The notes under the pieces are model-generated. The model saw nothing but the letters and a program-made list of their open reading frames with translations, was not told the DNA's origin and did not search any database. The position numbers were made by a program, and so were the translations under genes. From positions 1 to 64,000 of the forward strand of contig NZ_WUPT01000002.1 in the NCBI RefSeq assembly GCF_009830125.1: a stretch of DNA of 64,000 nucleotides. Direction: 5' to 3'. Positions 29,821 to 39,528 of the stretch are shown piece after piece; positions within the stretch are counted from its first letter, which is position 1, and each line of letters begins with the position of its first letter. This stretch comes from Kangsaoukella pontilimi. Its GTDB lineage: Bacteria > Pseudomonadota > Alphaproteobacteria > Rhodobacterales > Rhodobacteraceae.

Positions 29821-30030
29821 GGGTCGCGCGGTCCTTAGGAATTTAGGTATTTCGCCTTCGCCTGGGCGACCTGAAATAACCTTCTGTCAAATCTATAGTC
29901 CCAGAAACCTCTACGACTGACGCGGGCTCGGGGGCCCCGATGTCGAAAGGGGTGAAGATGGGATTGAACGGCAAGCCGTCTCAATACGGTTGGGTATGTG
30001 TGGTTGTGGCTCATGGCGTGGGAGGGTGCG

Positions 30031-31689
30031 ATGTGCACAATCTGCGCTAGTTTCACACCCTGGGATCCGGACTGCCCCTATGCCAAGCCGGATAGCGACG
30101 CCGAGACCGACAATGCTGCTCTGGACAACTCCCTTCCCGTCTACAGCTACGACCAGATCGCGACGCAATTGACGAACGGCTATTGGGGCGGGAACGATTA
30201 TTCGTTCAACGTCACGACCGGCGGCACCCTAACGGTCGACCTGACCGGTCTGACACAGGACGGCCAGGAGATGGCGCGGCTTGCGCTCCAGGCGTGGACG
30301 GATGTCTCCGGCATCGCCTTTCAGGAATTCTCGACGGCGGCTCCGACTGCAACGGTCTTGGAGGGCGCAGATGCGGGTCAGGGCACCTCGACCGCCTATT
30401 CCATGTCGGTCGGTCAGGACTTCGCGGGAAGCCTAGGCACGGCGGGCGACCGCGACAGCGTGGCGGTGACGCTCAGCGCCGGGCGAAAGGTCACCATCAA
30501 GCTCGAAGGCGACGGCGGCGCGCCGCTGGACGGTGCCGTCATCCGTCTTCTGGATTCGAGCGGCACGGTCATCCGCGAGGCGGATGGCGCGCATGGCATG
30601 GACACGGCGATCGCGCTTAAGGTCCCAACATCCGGCACCTACTATATCGAGGTAGCCGGCGCGACCGGAAGTGAAACCGGCGATTACAGGGTCGAGCTTC
30701 GGGATCAACGCGCCTCGTCGAATATCACGTTCGACGACAACAACAGTGGTGCCTATGCGCAGTTCTGGATCTCGGGCAGCACCATCACCCGCAGCACGGT
30801 CAATATCGACGATAGCTGGGCCGGAGGGCAGAACCGGATCGACGGCTACTTTTTCCAGACCTACCTGCATGAGATCGGCCATGCTCTGGGTCTTGGCCAT
30901 GCAGGCAATTACAACGGCTCGGCCAGCTATCCGTTCGATGCGGACTATGCCAACGACAGCTGGCAGGCGTCGGTCATGTCGTATTTCTACCAGACCGAGA
31001 ACAGCTTCATCGATGCCAGCTTCGCCTATGTGATCACACCGCAGATTGCGGACATCCTCGCAATCCACAACCTCTACGGCACGCCGGAGGCCCGGACGGG
31101 CAACGATACCTATGGCGTCGGCGGCACGACTGGAAGCCACCTTGATCAGGCACTGTCGCTCTCGAATCCGGTCTCCTACACGGTCTTCGACACGGGCGGC
31201 ACGGATGTCTTCGACTTCTCGGGCTTTGCCGACGATCAGCGACTGGACTTGCGGGAAGAGAACTTTTCCGACCTCGCCGGATTGGTGGGCAATATCGGGA
31301 TCGCGCGAGGGACGGTGATCGAATACGGGGTCACCGGAACCGGGAACGACACTCTCATAGGCAACGATGCCGGGAACGGGCTGAGTGCCGGTGGCGGCAG
31401 CGACACGCTGAACGGCGGCGGCGGCGATGATGCCGTCGATGGCGGCGACGGCAATGACAGCGCCTCGGGCGGCACCGGGCGGGACATGGTTACCGGCGGC
31501 ACGGGTGACGATACGCTCGATGGCGGCGATGGTGGCGACCTGATGATCGGAGACGACGTCACGCTTGCTGACCTGATCGCGCTCTTCCCGGACTGGACGC
31601 CGCCCGTAAATGCCGAGGACCTGATCAGCGAGGGCGACTACCTTACCCTGTGGGAGGACATTCTGGCCGACGTCTTCGCTTTGGCCTGA
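30031..31689 (+). CDS. Serralysin-type (M10) RTX metalloprotease with inserted PPC-like domain
   Basis: 552 residues from the ATG at 30031 (MCTICASFTP, with GGGAGG upstream). There is no N-terminal signal peptide. Zinc motif HEIGHALGLGH spans 280-290 and the Met-turn SVMSYF 314-319, the serralysin signature. RTX nonapeptides (GTGNDTLIGND, GGTGDDTLDGGDGGD) run from about 450 to 520, so export by a type I system is expected. Between residues about 118 and 225, inside the catalytic part, is a beta-sandwich-like segment (DFAGSLGTAGDRDSVAVTL, SGTYYIEVAG) that reads like a pre-peptidase C-terminal (PPC) domain. No type I exporter genes are in the window. Confidence 0.88.
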   Translation: MCTICASFTPWDPDCPYAKPDSDAETDNAALDNSLPVYSYDQIATQLTNGYWGGNDYSFNVTTGGTLTVDLTGLTQDGQEMARLALQAWTDVSGIAFQEFSTAAPTATVLEGADAGQGTSTAYSMSVGQDFAGSLGTAGDRDSVAVTLSAGRKVTIKLEGDGGAPLDGAVIRLLDSSGTVIREADGAHGMDTAIALKVPTSGTYYIEVAGATGSETGDYRVELRDQRASSNITFDDNNSGAYAQFWISGSTITRSTVNIDDSWAGGQNRIDGYFFQTYLHEIGHALGLGHAGNYNGSASYPFDADYANDSWQASVMSYFYQTENSFIDASFAYVITPQIADILAIHNLYGTPEARTGNDTYGVGGTTGSHLDQALSLSNPVSYTVFDTGGTDVFDFSGFADDQRLDLREENFSDLAGLVGNIGIARGTVIEYGVTGTGNDTLIGNDAGNGLSAGGGSDTLNGGGGDDAVDGGDGNDSASGGTGRDMVTGGTGDDTLDGGDGGDLMIGDDVTLADLIALFPDWTPPVNAEDLISEGDYLTLWEDILADVFALA

Positions 31690-31704
31690 CCGGCGTACCT
31701 CCCG

Positions 31705-33474
31705 TCAGATCATGTCGAAGGCATCGCCATAGATAATGTCCGACCCGGCGCCCCCGTCGATCAGGTCGTCGCCCTCGCCGCCCGCGATGCTGTCATTCGC
31801 GGCATCGCCCTGAAGCGTGTCATTACCTGCGCCGCCGTCCAGCGTGTCGGCGCCGTCGCCACCGCTGAGGATATCCGCGCCGAAAGCGCCAAACAGGAAA
31901 TCGGCGCCGTCATTCCCCTGAATGACGTCGTCTCCGGCACCGCCTTTCAGAAAATCTCCCAGCGGCCCGCCCTTGAGGGTCTGGTCGATCGGCAGGAAGG
32001 ACGGACGATCCACGTTCAGGATATCGGCATTGGTGAAATCCGCCGCCGACAGGGGCGCGCCATCAAACGTGGTGATCTCGATCACCTCGTCGCGAAAACT
32101 CAGAATCGCGCCATTGGCGGTGGGCGTGACGGTCAGTTGCGAGACATCCGTCAGGAAATCCCAGGCAGAGAGATCCAGCCGGTCCTGTCCTTTGCGGTAG
32201 TCGGTGACCTGGTCAGCCACCCCGTCAGCGGCAAAGACGAACAGGTCCGCGCCGAAGCCTCCGGTCAGCACATCGCTGCCAGCGCCATCGGACAGGATGT
32301 CGTCGCCGCTGCCGCCCGAGATCGTGTCGCCCACATCCGTGCCGATGATCTGATCGTCATCGCTGGTGCCCTGCCCCGGATCGCCGTCCTCCATCACGAA
32401 GACCGCGCCAAGGTTGCCGATGTCGTAGGCGAGCCGCGTCACTCCCGCCTCCCATTGCGAGGTGACGGCGAGGTTCAAGGTGCCCGATGTCGCGAAGAGC
32501 GAAACCGACGAGACCCGGTAAAGCGTCGTCGCCGCCGTATCCGTCACCGTTGCGAGGTGGATCAGCCGCCCATCCGGCAAAAGCGTGAAGAGCGTGACGC
32601 CCCCGTCGCTGCCCCCGGCGGCGACATAGGCGAAATCGCCCAATGTTACGGCGTCGACCGATTGCACCGACTGAAAGCGCGTCGCCGTGGAATCGAGCAC
32701 ATGATCAGCCAGTTTCATGCCACCCGCGGGGTCGACCGTCAGAATGCTGAGAGACGAGCTTCCCGATGAGGCCAGGACGAGGTGGTCGCGGCCCGCATGG
32801 GTCACCGCGGCGATATCGGTGGGCGTCGAAGCGGGCAAACCCTCGGCAGCGCCGAAGCTCGATGCGACCGACAGGGTTCCGGCAGGCGTGGCTGCGAGCA
32901 ATGTCACCCCGTTCTCGGTGGCCGATGCCAGCGCGATCATCGCGCCGCCGCTACCCGGCAGAACAGCGCTCGCCGCAATATCGGCAAGGTATCGGTCGGC
33001 TGTATCGGCAAGGCTGGCCGCGTGGACGAGGCCCGCGCCCGCATCGCGATAAAGAGACACGCCGCCCCCGGCATCGCCCGTCAGCAGCGCCTGATCGGAC
33101 CAAAGCGTGAAGGCGGCGGGCGCGTCCAGAAGCCCGGGCGCCGGATCGACGCTTTGCGCAACAAGACCCCCGGTGGTGTTTAGGGTGACGAAAGCACCGG
33201 CCACAGGGTCGAGACCCGCAATCGCCAGCCGGTCGCCCACAAGGGTCAATTCCGGATCGCTGCCCACCGAGAAGCTGCCCGAGAGCGGCAAGGTCGTCAC
33301 GAGGGTGAGCGTCCCATCGGGCGCAACGGAGAACTCCAGAAGCTCGCCCTCGGCCCTGTTCAGCGCATAGAGAATACGCCGCCCGCCGATTTCCGCGAAC
33401 AGCAGATCCGTCAGGCCGGCGGCGATCCCCAGATCGCCCGCGTCCAGCACCTGATCAACCGCAAGCTGGGCCAT
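31705..33474 (-). CDS. Secreted RTX calcium-binding protein with propeller-like N-terminus
   Basis: 589 residues without a signal peptide. The first about 370 residues are repetitive beta segments (LLFAEIGGRRILYALN, DHLVLASSGSSSLSIL, DFAYVAAGGSDGGVTLF) like a seven-bladed propeller. Then come RTX repeats (GTDVGDTISGGSGDD), a serralysin C-terminal-like unit (GGFGADLFVFAADGVADQV), and a second RTX block to the C-terminus ending DAFDMI, a typical type I secretion tail. It converges on the M10 protease with only 15 bases between stops. Enzyme activity is not evident. Confidence 0.85.
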   Translation of the reverse strand: MAQLAVDQVLDAGDLGIAAGLTDLLFAEIGGRRILYALNRAEGELLEFSVAPDGTLTLVTTLPLSGSFSVGSDPELTLVGDRLAIAGLDPVAGAFVTLNTTGGLVAQSVDPAPGLLDAPAAFTLWSDQALLTGDAGGGVSLYRDAGAGLVHAASLADTADRYLADIAASAVLPGSGGAMIALASATENGVTLLAATPAGTLSVASSFGAAEGLPASTPTDIAAVTHAGRDHLVLASSGSSSLSILTVDPAGGMKLADHVLDSTATRFQSVQSVDAVTLGDFAYVAAGGSDGGVTLFTLLPDGRLIHLATVTDTAATTLYRVSSVSLFATSGTLNLAVTSQWEAGVTRLAYDIGNLGAVFVMEDGDPGQGTSDDDQIIGTDVGDTISGGSGDDILSDGAGSDVLTGGFGADLFVFAADGVADQVTDYRKGQDRLDLSAWDFLTDVSQLTVTPTANGAILSFRDEVIEITTFDGAPLSAADFTNADILNVDRPSFLPIDQTLKGGPLGDFLKGGAGDDVIQGNDGADFLFGAFGADILSGGDGADTLDGGAGNDTLQGDAANDSIAGGEGDDLIDGGAGSDIIYGDAFDMI

Positions 33475-33582
33475 TTCTGCCTCCCCGGAATCGGGGGTTT
33501 GACAGGCCGTTAACCCCCGCGCTCAGGCAGGTTTTCGGCAATCTTGGTTAAGGAACCCTTGCCGGAGTGCAGAAAATTCACT

Positions 33583-35274
33583 TTAGCCGATGATCTCGAA
33601 GCGGGTCACGTCGACCATGCCCCGGTCGGTGATCTTGAGCGCCGGAATGACAGGCAAAGCGAGAAAGGCGAGTTGCAGGAACGGCTCTTCCAGAACGACT
33701 CCCAGTGACCGGGCGGCAGCGCGGAGATCGACAAGTGCGTCCCGCACTGTTTCGAAACTGTCGAGGCTCATGAGCCCCGCAATCGGCAGCGCAAGTTCGG
33801 CCAGAACCTTGCCGCCCCCGGCCACCACGAAACCGCCTTCGATCTCGGTCAGGCGGTTGGCGGCCAGCGCCATGTCGGCGTAATCGACGCCCACGGCGCA
33901 AATGTTGTGATGGTCATGACAGACGGTCGAGGCGATGGCCCCGGCCTTCATCCCGAAACCCCTGACGAAGCCCGTCGCGCTGTTTCCGTTCCGCCCATGC
34001 CTCTCGATGACGGCGACGCGGATCAGGTCCCGCGACGGATCGGGGCGCTTGTCCCCGTCGACGATGGGAATGGTTTCCGTCAGGTGCTCGGTAATGATCT
34101 TGCCTTCGAGGATACCGATGACGTCGGTCTCTTCACGGTTCGCGGTGGCGCGAAAGGTCTCGGGCGTGATGGCAGGCGCGCTGACGGACCCGCGCCCCAC
34201 CGGCGGCGCGATCGTGCGGCCGGCGAAAGCGTCCTCCGTGACGCGGACGCCACCGGCGAAGACCATCTGCGCGTGGCAGCCCTCAAGACTGTCGAGCGCC
34301 ACAATATCAGCGCGGAGGCCGGGCGCGATGAGACCGCGGTCCTTCAGGCCGAACGCCTCGGCGGCGGATAGCGACGCAGCGCGGTACGCGGCAAGCGGCG
34401 GCGTCCCCTTCGCGATCAGGGTTCGGATCATATAGTCCAGATGCCCGTGCTCGAAGATATCGAGCGGGTTCCGGTCATCGGTGCAAAGGCACATGTAGGG
34501 TGAGGTCCGCTCGGTCAGAAGCGGTTGCAGCGCCAGCAGATCCTTGGACACCGATCCCTCTCGGATCAGAACGCGCATCCCCTTTTGCAGCTTTTCGCGC
34601 GCCTCGTCGGCGCTGGTCGCCTCGTGCTCGGTGCGGATGCCAGCGGCGACATAGGCGTTCAGGTCCATGCCTGACAGAAGCGGACAATGCCCGTCGATAT
34701 GACCTCCCTCGAACAGGCGCAGCTTGGACATGGCACCGGGATCGCGATGGATCACGCCGGGATAGTTCATGAATTCGGCCAGCCCGATTCCCGACGGGTG
34801 CCCCATCAGCGCGGCGAGGTCATCGGCGTCGAGCGCCGCGCCTGCGGTCTCCATGTCGGTCGAGGGAACGCAGGACGAAAGCTGCACCCGGATGTCCATG
34901 AGGGTCGCCTCGGACGCCGTCTGGAAATAGCGGATGCCCTCGGCACCGATCACGTTGGCGATCTCGTGCGGGTCGCAGATGGCTGTGGTGACGCCGCGCG
35001 GCGTCACGCAGCGGTCGAACTCGTATGGCGTGATGAGCGAGGACTCGATATGCAGATGCGTGTCAATGAACCCCGGCACCAGCGTCAGTCCGCTGACGTC
35101 TACCACCTCGCGCCCCTCGTAGGTACCGATGCCCGCGATGCGGTCACCTGTCAACGCGACGTCGCCGGTCAGCATCTCGCCCGTGATCAGGTCGAAGACC
35201 TGCCCGCCGCTGAGGACGATATCGGCTGGGGCATCGCCCCGAGCCTGTGCAATACGTGTCTCTAAATCACTCAT
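33583..35274 (-). CDS. ade: Adenine deaminase
   Basis: 563 residues from the ATG at 35274 ([10 protein letters not shown]). Amidohydrolase motifs are present in order: HLHIESS (first metal ligands), [18 protein letters not shown], and the C-terminal DHHN segment of bacterial adenine deaminases. It converts adenine to hypoxanthine and ammonia. It follows the SnoaL-like gene of the leftward ABC operon by 36 bases on the same strand and could be the last gene of that operon, although an independent role in purine salvage is equally possible. Confidence 0.93.
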   Translation of the reverse strand: MSDLETRIAQARGDAPADIVLSGGQVFDLITGEMLTGDVALTGDRIAGIGTYEGREVVDVSGLTLVPGFIDTHLHIESSLITPYEFDRCVTPRGVTTAICDPHEIANVIGAEGIRYFQTASEATLMDIRVQLSSCVPSTDMETAGAALDADDLAALMGHPSGIGLAEFMNYPGVIHRDPGAMSKLRLFEGGHIDGHCPLLSGMDLNAYVAAGIRTEHEATSADEAREKLQKGMRVLIREGSVSKDLLALQPLLTERTSPYMCLCTDDRNPLDIFEHGHLDYMIRTLIAKGTPPLAAYRAASLSAAEAFGLKDRGLIAPGLRADIVALDSLEGCHAQMVFAGGVRVTEDAFAGRTIAPPVGRGSVSAPAITPETFRATANREETDVIGILEGKIITEHLTETIPIVDGDKRPDPSRDLIRVAVIERHGRNGNSATGFVRGFGMKAGAIASTVCHDHHNICAVGVDYADMALAANRLTEIEGGFVVAGGGKVLAELALPIAGLMSLDSFETVRDALVDLRAAARSLGVVLEEPFLQLAFLALPVIPALKITDRGMVDVTRFEIIG

Positions 35275-35310
35275 GCCCGGAATCGTGCGGCCAGCCGCAG
35301 GAAAGGTCAA

Positions 35311-36309
35311 TCAGGCGCGGTCGATCCCGGTGGTGCGAGCCAGAATATCGACGCCCTGCTGCTTCCAGAAATGCAGAAGATCAATGAAGATCCAGTTCTC
35401 GACCAGCTTGTCGCCCCTGCGGCGGTACATGTCGATCACCCGCATGTCGCCGGTCCCGGTGCCCGGCATCCCCATGAAGCCGCCGCCATGATCCAGCGTC
35501 AGGTTCGGCCAGCCGAAAAAGCCGCCGTAATGCCCCTCGCCGATCTTGGCGACGTGGCCGTTGAAGGTGCGCTTCGCAAAGGCCGCGCGGAACGGACCGG
35601 CGTGCTGCTCGGCATAGCGCGGGATGGTGTAGGTCGCTCCGATCCCGGCAGGGCCCCACCAGATCATGTCTTCGTGCCAGCTTCGGCGCAGTTCGGTCTC
35701 GATCGGTTCGCCCTTCTGCCAGTCCCGGATGTCGGTCACCATGCGGTCGATGGCGGCGAGCGTCTCTTTCCCTTCGATCTCCGGCCGCGGCTCGAACAGC
35801 AGCGCGTCATGAGGCATCGGCCCCGGCTGGACCAGATGCGCGCCGGTCTGCGGCGGAAATGGGGATAGCCCCGCCTGCATCATCAGATGGGGAATATCGA
35901 AGAACATCGCCTCGTCTGCGATCCGGTCGCCCTCGACCCGGTGAAAGGCGGCGTAGCGCAGCATCGCGATCTTGCGGGTGGGTCGGATGCCCAGCCAGGG
36001 GTGGTCGAACAGGCCCATGAGATGACCCATTGAGGCGACCCAGACAGTGGCGCCGCCGTCGATGGCGTTCTGCCCCGCGATGAAGATGTCCAGCCGCCGC
36101 TGCAGCGGCGTCAGCGCCGTCCGGAGAGGTGTCCAGAAGCGTTCACCGACCTCCGCCGCGTCGCCGATCTCGCCCCACGGGTGATAGCCCCGCCAGAGGA
36201 AATCGGCTGTCGTGTGCGCCGCCATAACGTCGGCAGCTGAGTCCGGGGCGGCGCTGTCGAGCGCATCGTAATAGTCGCGGACAACCCGCTTGGCCTTTTG
36301 CAGATCCAC
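35311..36309 (-). CDS. SnoaL-like (NTF2-fold) double-domain protein 1
   Basis: 332 residues made of two NTF2/SnoaL-like halves: the first about 10-150 (ADFLWRGYHPWGEIGDA, RYAAFHRVEGDRIADEAMFFDIP), the second about 185-325 (IWWGPAGIGATYTIPRYAEQH, DMYRRRGDKLVENWIFIDL). The fold serves hydrolases, isomerases, cyclases and dehydratases; the active site cannot be named. The second half is close to the single-domain protein at 40849. It is six bases after the second permease gene and part of the leftward wing of the divergent catabolic locus. Confidence 0.8.
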   Translation of the reverse strand: MDLQKAKRVVRDYYDALDSAAPDSAADVMAAHTTADFLWRGYHPWGEIGDAAEVGERFWTPLRTALTPLQRRLDIFIAGQNAIDGGATVWVASMGHLMGLFDHPWLGIRPTRKIAMLRYAAFHRVEGDRIADEAMFFDIPHLMMQAGLSPFPPQTGAHLVQPGPMPHDALLFEPRPEIEGKETLAAIDRMVTDIRDWQKGEPIETELRRSWHEDMIWWGPAGIGATYTIPRYAEQHAGPFRAAFAKRTFNGHVAKIGEGHYGGFFGWPNLTLDHGGGFMGMPGTGTGDMRVIDMYRRRGDKLVENWIFIDLLHFWKQQGVDILARTTGIDRA

Positions 36310-36315
36310 GTCTGA

Positions 36316-37200
36316 CTAACCCTTCACCGCCCCCGCCGTCAGACCGGACACGATCTGCCGCTGGAAGAACATGACCAACACGAAGAGCGGCGCCGTGGCC
36401 GAGACCACCGCCGCCACGGCGAACATGACGTTTCCTTCCTCGAAGGTCGAGCCGAGGAAAGACGCGATCTTGGGCACCATCGTCTGATTTTCCTGGCTGA
36501 GCAGCATCGCGGTCACGGCGAAGTCATTGTAGGCCAGCAGGAAAGAGAACAGGCCCGTGGTAATTACTCCCGGCCACATCACCGGCACGATCACATGGCG
36601 GAACGCCTGAAACCGGGTGCAACCGTCGACCATGGCGCTTTCGTCCAGGTCCTTCGGGATGTTCAGAAAGAAGGAATGCAGCATCCAGAGCGTGAAGGGC
36701 TGATTGATCGCCACCAGCACGATGACCGCAGTGGGCAGATGACCCCAGAGGTTCCATTCGAAGAAGGGCAGAAGATAGCCCGAAACCAGCGTGATATGCG
36801 GCATCGCACGAAAGATCAGCGCGATCATCAGAAGCCAGAAGGCATAGCGGAATCCGGACCGCGCCAGCGCATAGCCGCCGAGCGTACCGAAGGTCAGCGA
36901 GACGATGACGGTGAAGACGACGACGATCATCGTGTTCAGCGCGGACCGCCAGAAATCCTGCTCGACCCACGCGCCGTGATAGGCCTGACCGGTGAAAGTG
37001 GCACCGGTCTCGACCAGCGTTCGGGTGCCCCAGAGGGCGTTCATCCAGTCTGCCTTCGAGAAGAAGTCGCCCTGAACCTTGAACGATCCCCAGAGGGTCC
37101 AGAGGAACGGGAATGAGGCAAGGACGACCCAGAGGATCACGAAGCCGGTCGAGAACGCGATCAGCGCAGGCGAGCGGCGGGTGGCTGCGGTCGCTGACAT
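36316..37200 (-). CDS. ABC transporter permease (MalG/UgpE type)
   Basis: 294 residues, six predicted membrane helices, with the EAA-type coupling loop ESAMVDGCTRFQAFRHVIVP that contacts the ATPase. It is the second permease of a carbohydrate-type (CUT1) importer. Its start is three bases after the first permease's stop. An unusual long loop of about 50 residues between helices 1 and 2 (GDFFSKADWMNALWGTRTLV onward) is present, as in some glycerol-phosphate and polyol systems. Confidence 0.92.
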   Translation of the reverse strand: MSATAATRRSPALIAFSTGFVILWVVLASFPFLWTLWGSFKVQGDFFSKADWMNALWGTRTLVETGATFTGQAYHGAWVEQDFWRSALNTMIVVVFTVIVSLTFGTLGGYALARSGFRYAFWLLMIALIFRAMPHITLVSGYLLPFFEWNLWGHLPTAVIVLVAINQPFTLWMLHSFFLNIPKDLDESAMVDGCTRFQAFRHVIVPVMWPGVITTGLFSFLLAYNDFAVTAMLLSQENQTMVPKIASFLGSTFEEGNVMFAVAAVVSATAPLFVLVMFFQRQIVSGLTAGAVKG

Positions 37201-37203
37201 GGC

Positions 37204-38232
37204 TCAGGCCCTCTTCCGGTTGAAATCGCGCCAGGTGCGGATCAGCACCGGCGTAAGCAGGATCGCAACACCCACGATCGTCAGAAGGGACGTCGCCGCC
37301 GCCGACCCGAAGCGCGCCACGTCGCCGCGGAGGTCACTATAGATGATGTAACTCAGCGAGGTTGCGTTCGCCTCGGCCGAAAAGCCGACGATGGGCTCGA
37401 AGACCCGGAAGTTGTCCATAAGCTGGATCAGCGTCACGAAGACCACGAGCGGCGCCATGTAGGGGATGACCACATAGCGGATACGCTCCCACCGGCTGGC
37501 CCCGTCGACCATGGCGGCTTCCAGCGTTTCGCCCGGCACGGTCTGAAGACCGGCGTAGAAGACGACGAAGGCGAAGGGCGCGGAGTGCCAGATGCCGTAG
37601 ACGAAAAGCGTGATCCAGGTCAGCGTCGGGGACGCCTTGAGCGACAGTTCGGGATCGTCGAACAGGACCTGAAGTGTCTTCCCGATGATGCCCTCGGCGT
37701 CGATCATCCAGAACAGGATCAGCGAGCCGATCAGAGGCGTCACGATCATCGGGAGAAGCGACACGAAGATCGTCGGACCCCGGAACATGCGCGGCAACGC
37801 GTTGACGCCCAGAGCGATCGCCATGCCCAGCAGAATGACGCTTGGTGTCACGATAGCGGTGTAGGCCAGCGTAAAGACCAGCGCCTTGTAAAAAGGCAGG
37901 TTCATCAGCCGCGAGAAGAATTCTCTGATCCCATCGGCGGTTCGCCAGATCTCGGCCACTTCGGCGGTCGCCAGATGTCCACGGTCGAAATAGGTGCCGA
38001 GCCCGTTGAACCGACCCAGTGGCTGCGCCTGCCGTAATTCAGCGGTGGCGGCAGTGTCGACAACGGTTTCCTGTTCGCAGCCAAATGGGCCGCAGTTCTC
38101 GACAGTGATGAGGACCTGTTCGTGTTCGATATGAAGCGACTGAATCGCGACCGAAACAATGGGTAGCGCGATGAAGAGCAGCATCGCCGCGAGGGACGGA
38201 AGGATGAACCAGAAGAAGGTCTTGTGCGGCAT
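37204..38232 (-). CDS. ABC transporter permease (MalF/UgpA type)
   Basis: 342 residues with an N-terminal helix, a periplasmic insert of about 60 residues containing one Cys pair (ENCGPFGCEQETVV), and five further helices. The EAA loop reads EAAMVDGASRWERIRYVVIP. With the neighbouring permease, binding protein and the divergent ATPase it completes a CUT1-type importer. It lies 60 bases downstream of the binding-protein gene. Confidence 0.92.
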   Translation of the reverse strand: MPHKTFFWFILPSLAAMLLFIALPIVSVAIQSLHIEHEQVLITVENCGPFGCEQETVVDTAATAELRQAQPLGRFNGLGTYFDRGHLATAEVAEIWRTADGIREFFSRLMNLPFYKALVFTLAYTAIVTPSVILLGMAIALGVNALPRMFRGPTIFVSLLPMIVTPLIGSLILFWMIDAEGIIGKTLQVLFDDPELSLKASPTLTWITLFVYGIWHSAPFAFVVFYAGLQTVPGETLEAAMVDGASRWERIRYVVIPYMAPLVVFVTLIQLMDNFRVFEPIVGFSAEANATSLSYIIYSDLRGDVARFGSAAATSLLTIVGVAILLTPVLIRTWRDFNRKRA

Positions 38233-38292
38233 GATGCGCCCCTTGTCCCGCAGCGTTCGGGGCGGCCCCGTCAGGCCGCCCCGTTTCGGGTC

Positions 38293-39528
38293 TTAGTTCA
38301 GGAAGCCCTGTTCACGGGCAGCGGCGGTATAGGCCGCTTCGACATCGGCCAGAGCCTGCTCGGCGCTCTCATTGCCCTGCAGGAAGTCCGAGAGTTCGTT
38401 GCCCAGCGCCGTATGCATAAGGCCCATGAATGGGATCATCGGGTAGGGACGTGCGCCGGCAGTAGCGGTCGCGAATACACCCTCTGCGGTTGCGCCCGGC
38501 GTGTAGCCCGGCGCCAGCCAGACGGCGAGGTCGTTGTTGGCCGCGATCCGGTCTTCCGTCATTCCATTCAGAAGTGCGACGAAAGTGGCCTCGGCATCCT
38601 CGTCCGAGATGTTCTTGGCGATGGTGAAGCCGTCCCACCAGAGAGTCGAGGCGGGTGTGTTCCCGCCTGCGACGGTGGGCGCGGCAGCCAGAACTGTGGT
38701 CGAGGTGACTTCTTCGGTCGAACCTTCGTCATCGAGGATCGGCGCCGCGCGCGAGCCCCACATGGTCGCCAGCGCCAGACTGCCGGACTCCCACAGCGCT
38801 GCCGTCGCGTTCGAGTCGAATGTCAGGAAATCGGGGTTCGACACGTCAGCCAGCGCTTTGAGCGTGTTCAGCGTTGCGACACCGGTTTCGTTGTTGATCG
38901 ACGGGCGCGCCGTGCCCGGCTCGAAAAACTGGCCGCCATGGCCGAGATACATGTTCACGAACTCTTCGCCCAGGTTCCAGCCCGTCTGCGAATTCATTGC
39001 ATAGGGGTTCTGCATCACCCCGTCCGCTTCCAGCTTCTGCGCAGCGGCAATGACCTCTTCATAGGTCGTCGGCGGCTCGATTCCGGCGGCCTCCAGAATG
39101 TCGGAGCGGTAATAGAGGTGCTGCGCGTTCGCCATGAAGGCAATGGCCATGACCTTGCCGTCGACGGTGATCAGCTGGGTCGGGTTCAGGTTCTGGCCGT
39201 GCTTCGCCACCAGATCGTCCAGCGGACGGATCAGGTCTTCGTTGATCAGCGGAACGATGGACGAGTTCGCCACGATCGCCGAGGTGTACTGCGCCGGGTT
39301 GGCGGTCAGAGCGGCGACCTGAAGGTCACGATGCTCGGTCGTCAGGTTGGACTCGACGGTCACGCCGTCGCCCGCGCATTCGGCGGCACCCGCCACGACC
39401 GACTGAATCGCGGCGAAGTCGTTGCCCAGGATGTTGACGTTGCCGCCGCTCAACCCGCATCCCGCAAAGGCCGCGGACCCTGCAAAGATGGCGGCGCTCG
39501 CCAAGGCTGTTGTTCTGAGAAAAGTCAT
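38293..39528 (-). CDS. ABC transporter substrate-binding protein, family 1
   Basis: 411 residues with a signal peptide (RTTALASAAIFAGSAAFAG) and the family 1 sugar-binding fold: TYEEVIAAAQKLEADGV, LWWDGFTIAKNISDEDAEAT, and a C-terminal helix ending EAAYTAAAREQGFLN. A Cys at residue 24 is just after the predicted cleavage site. The ligand should be a sugar, polyol or similar small polar compound. First gene of the leftward operon; the LacI-type operators lie upstream. Confidence 0.92.
   Translation of the reverse strand: MTFLRTTALASAAIFAGSAAFAGCGLSGGNVNILGNDFAAIQSVVAGAAECAGDGVTVESNLTTEHRDLQVAALTANPAQYTSAIVANSSIVPLINEDLIRPLDDLVAKHGQNLNPTQLITVDGKVMAIAFMANAQHLYYRSDILEAAGIEPPTTYEEVIAAAQKLEADGVMQNPYAMNSQTGWNLGEEFVNMYLGHGGQFFEPGTARPSINNETGVATLNTLKALADVSNPDFLTFDSNATAALWESGSLALATMWGSRAAPILDDEGSTEEVTSTTVLAAAPTVAGGNTPASTLWWDGFTIAKNISDEDAEATFVALLNGMTEDRIAANNDLAVWLAPGYTPGATAEGVFATATAGARPYPMIPFMGLMHTALGNELSDFLQGNESAEQALADVEAAYTAAAREQGFLN

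Noticed and set aside
29845-29882. Imperfect inverted repeat after the orphan LacI gene as a terminator
   Set aside because: The stem is interrupted and no T-run follows.
31350-31560. Tandem short repeats inside the protease gene resembling an array
   Set aside because: They are codons for RTX Gly-Asp nonapeptides, not CRISPR or a noncoding repeat.
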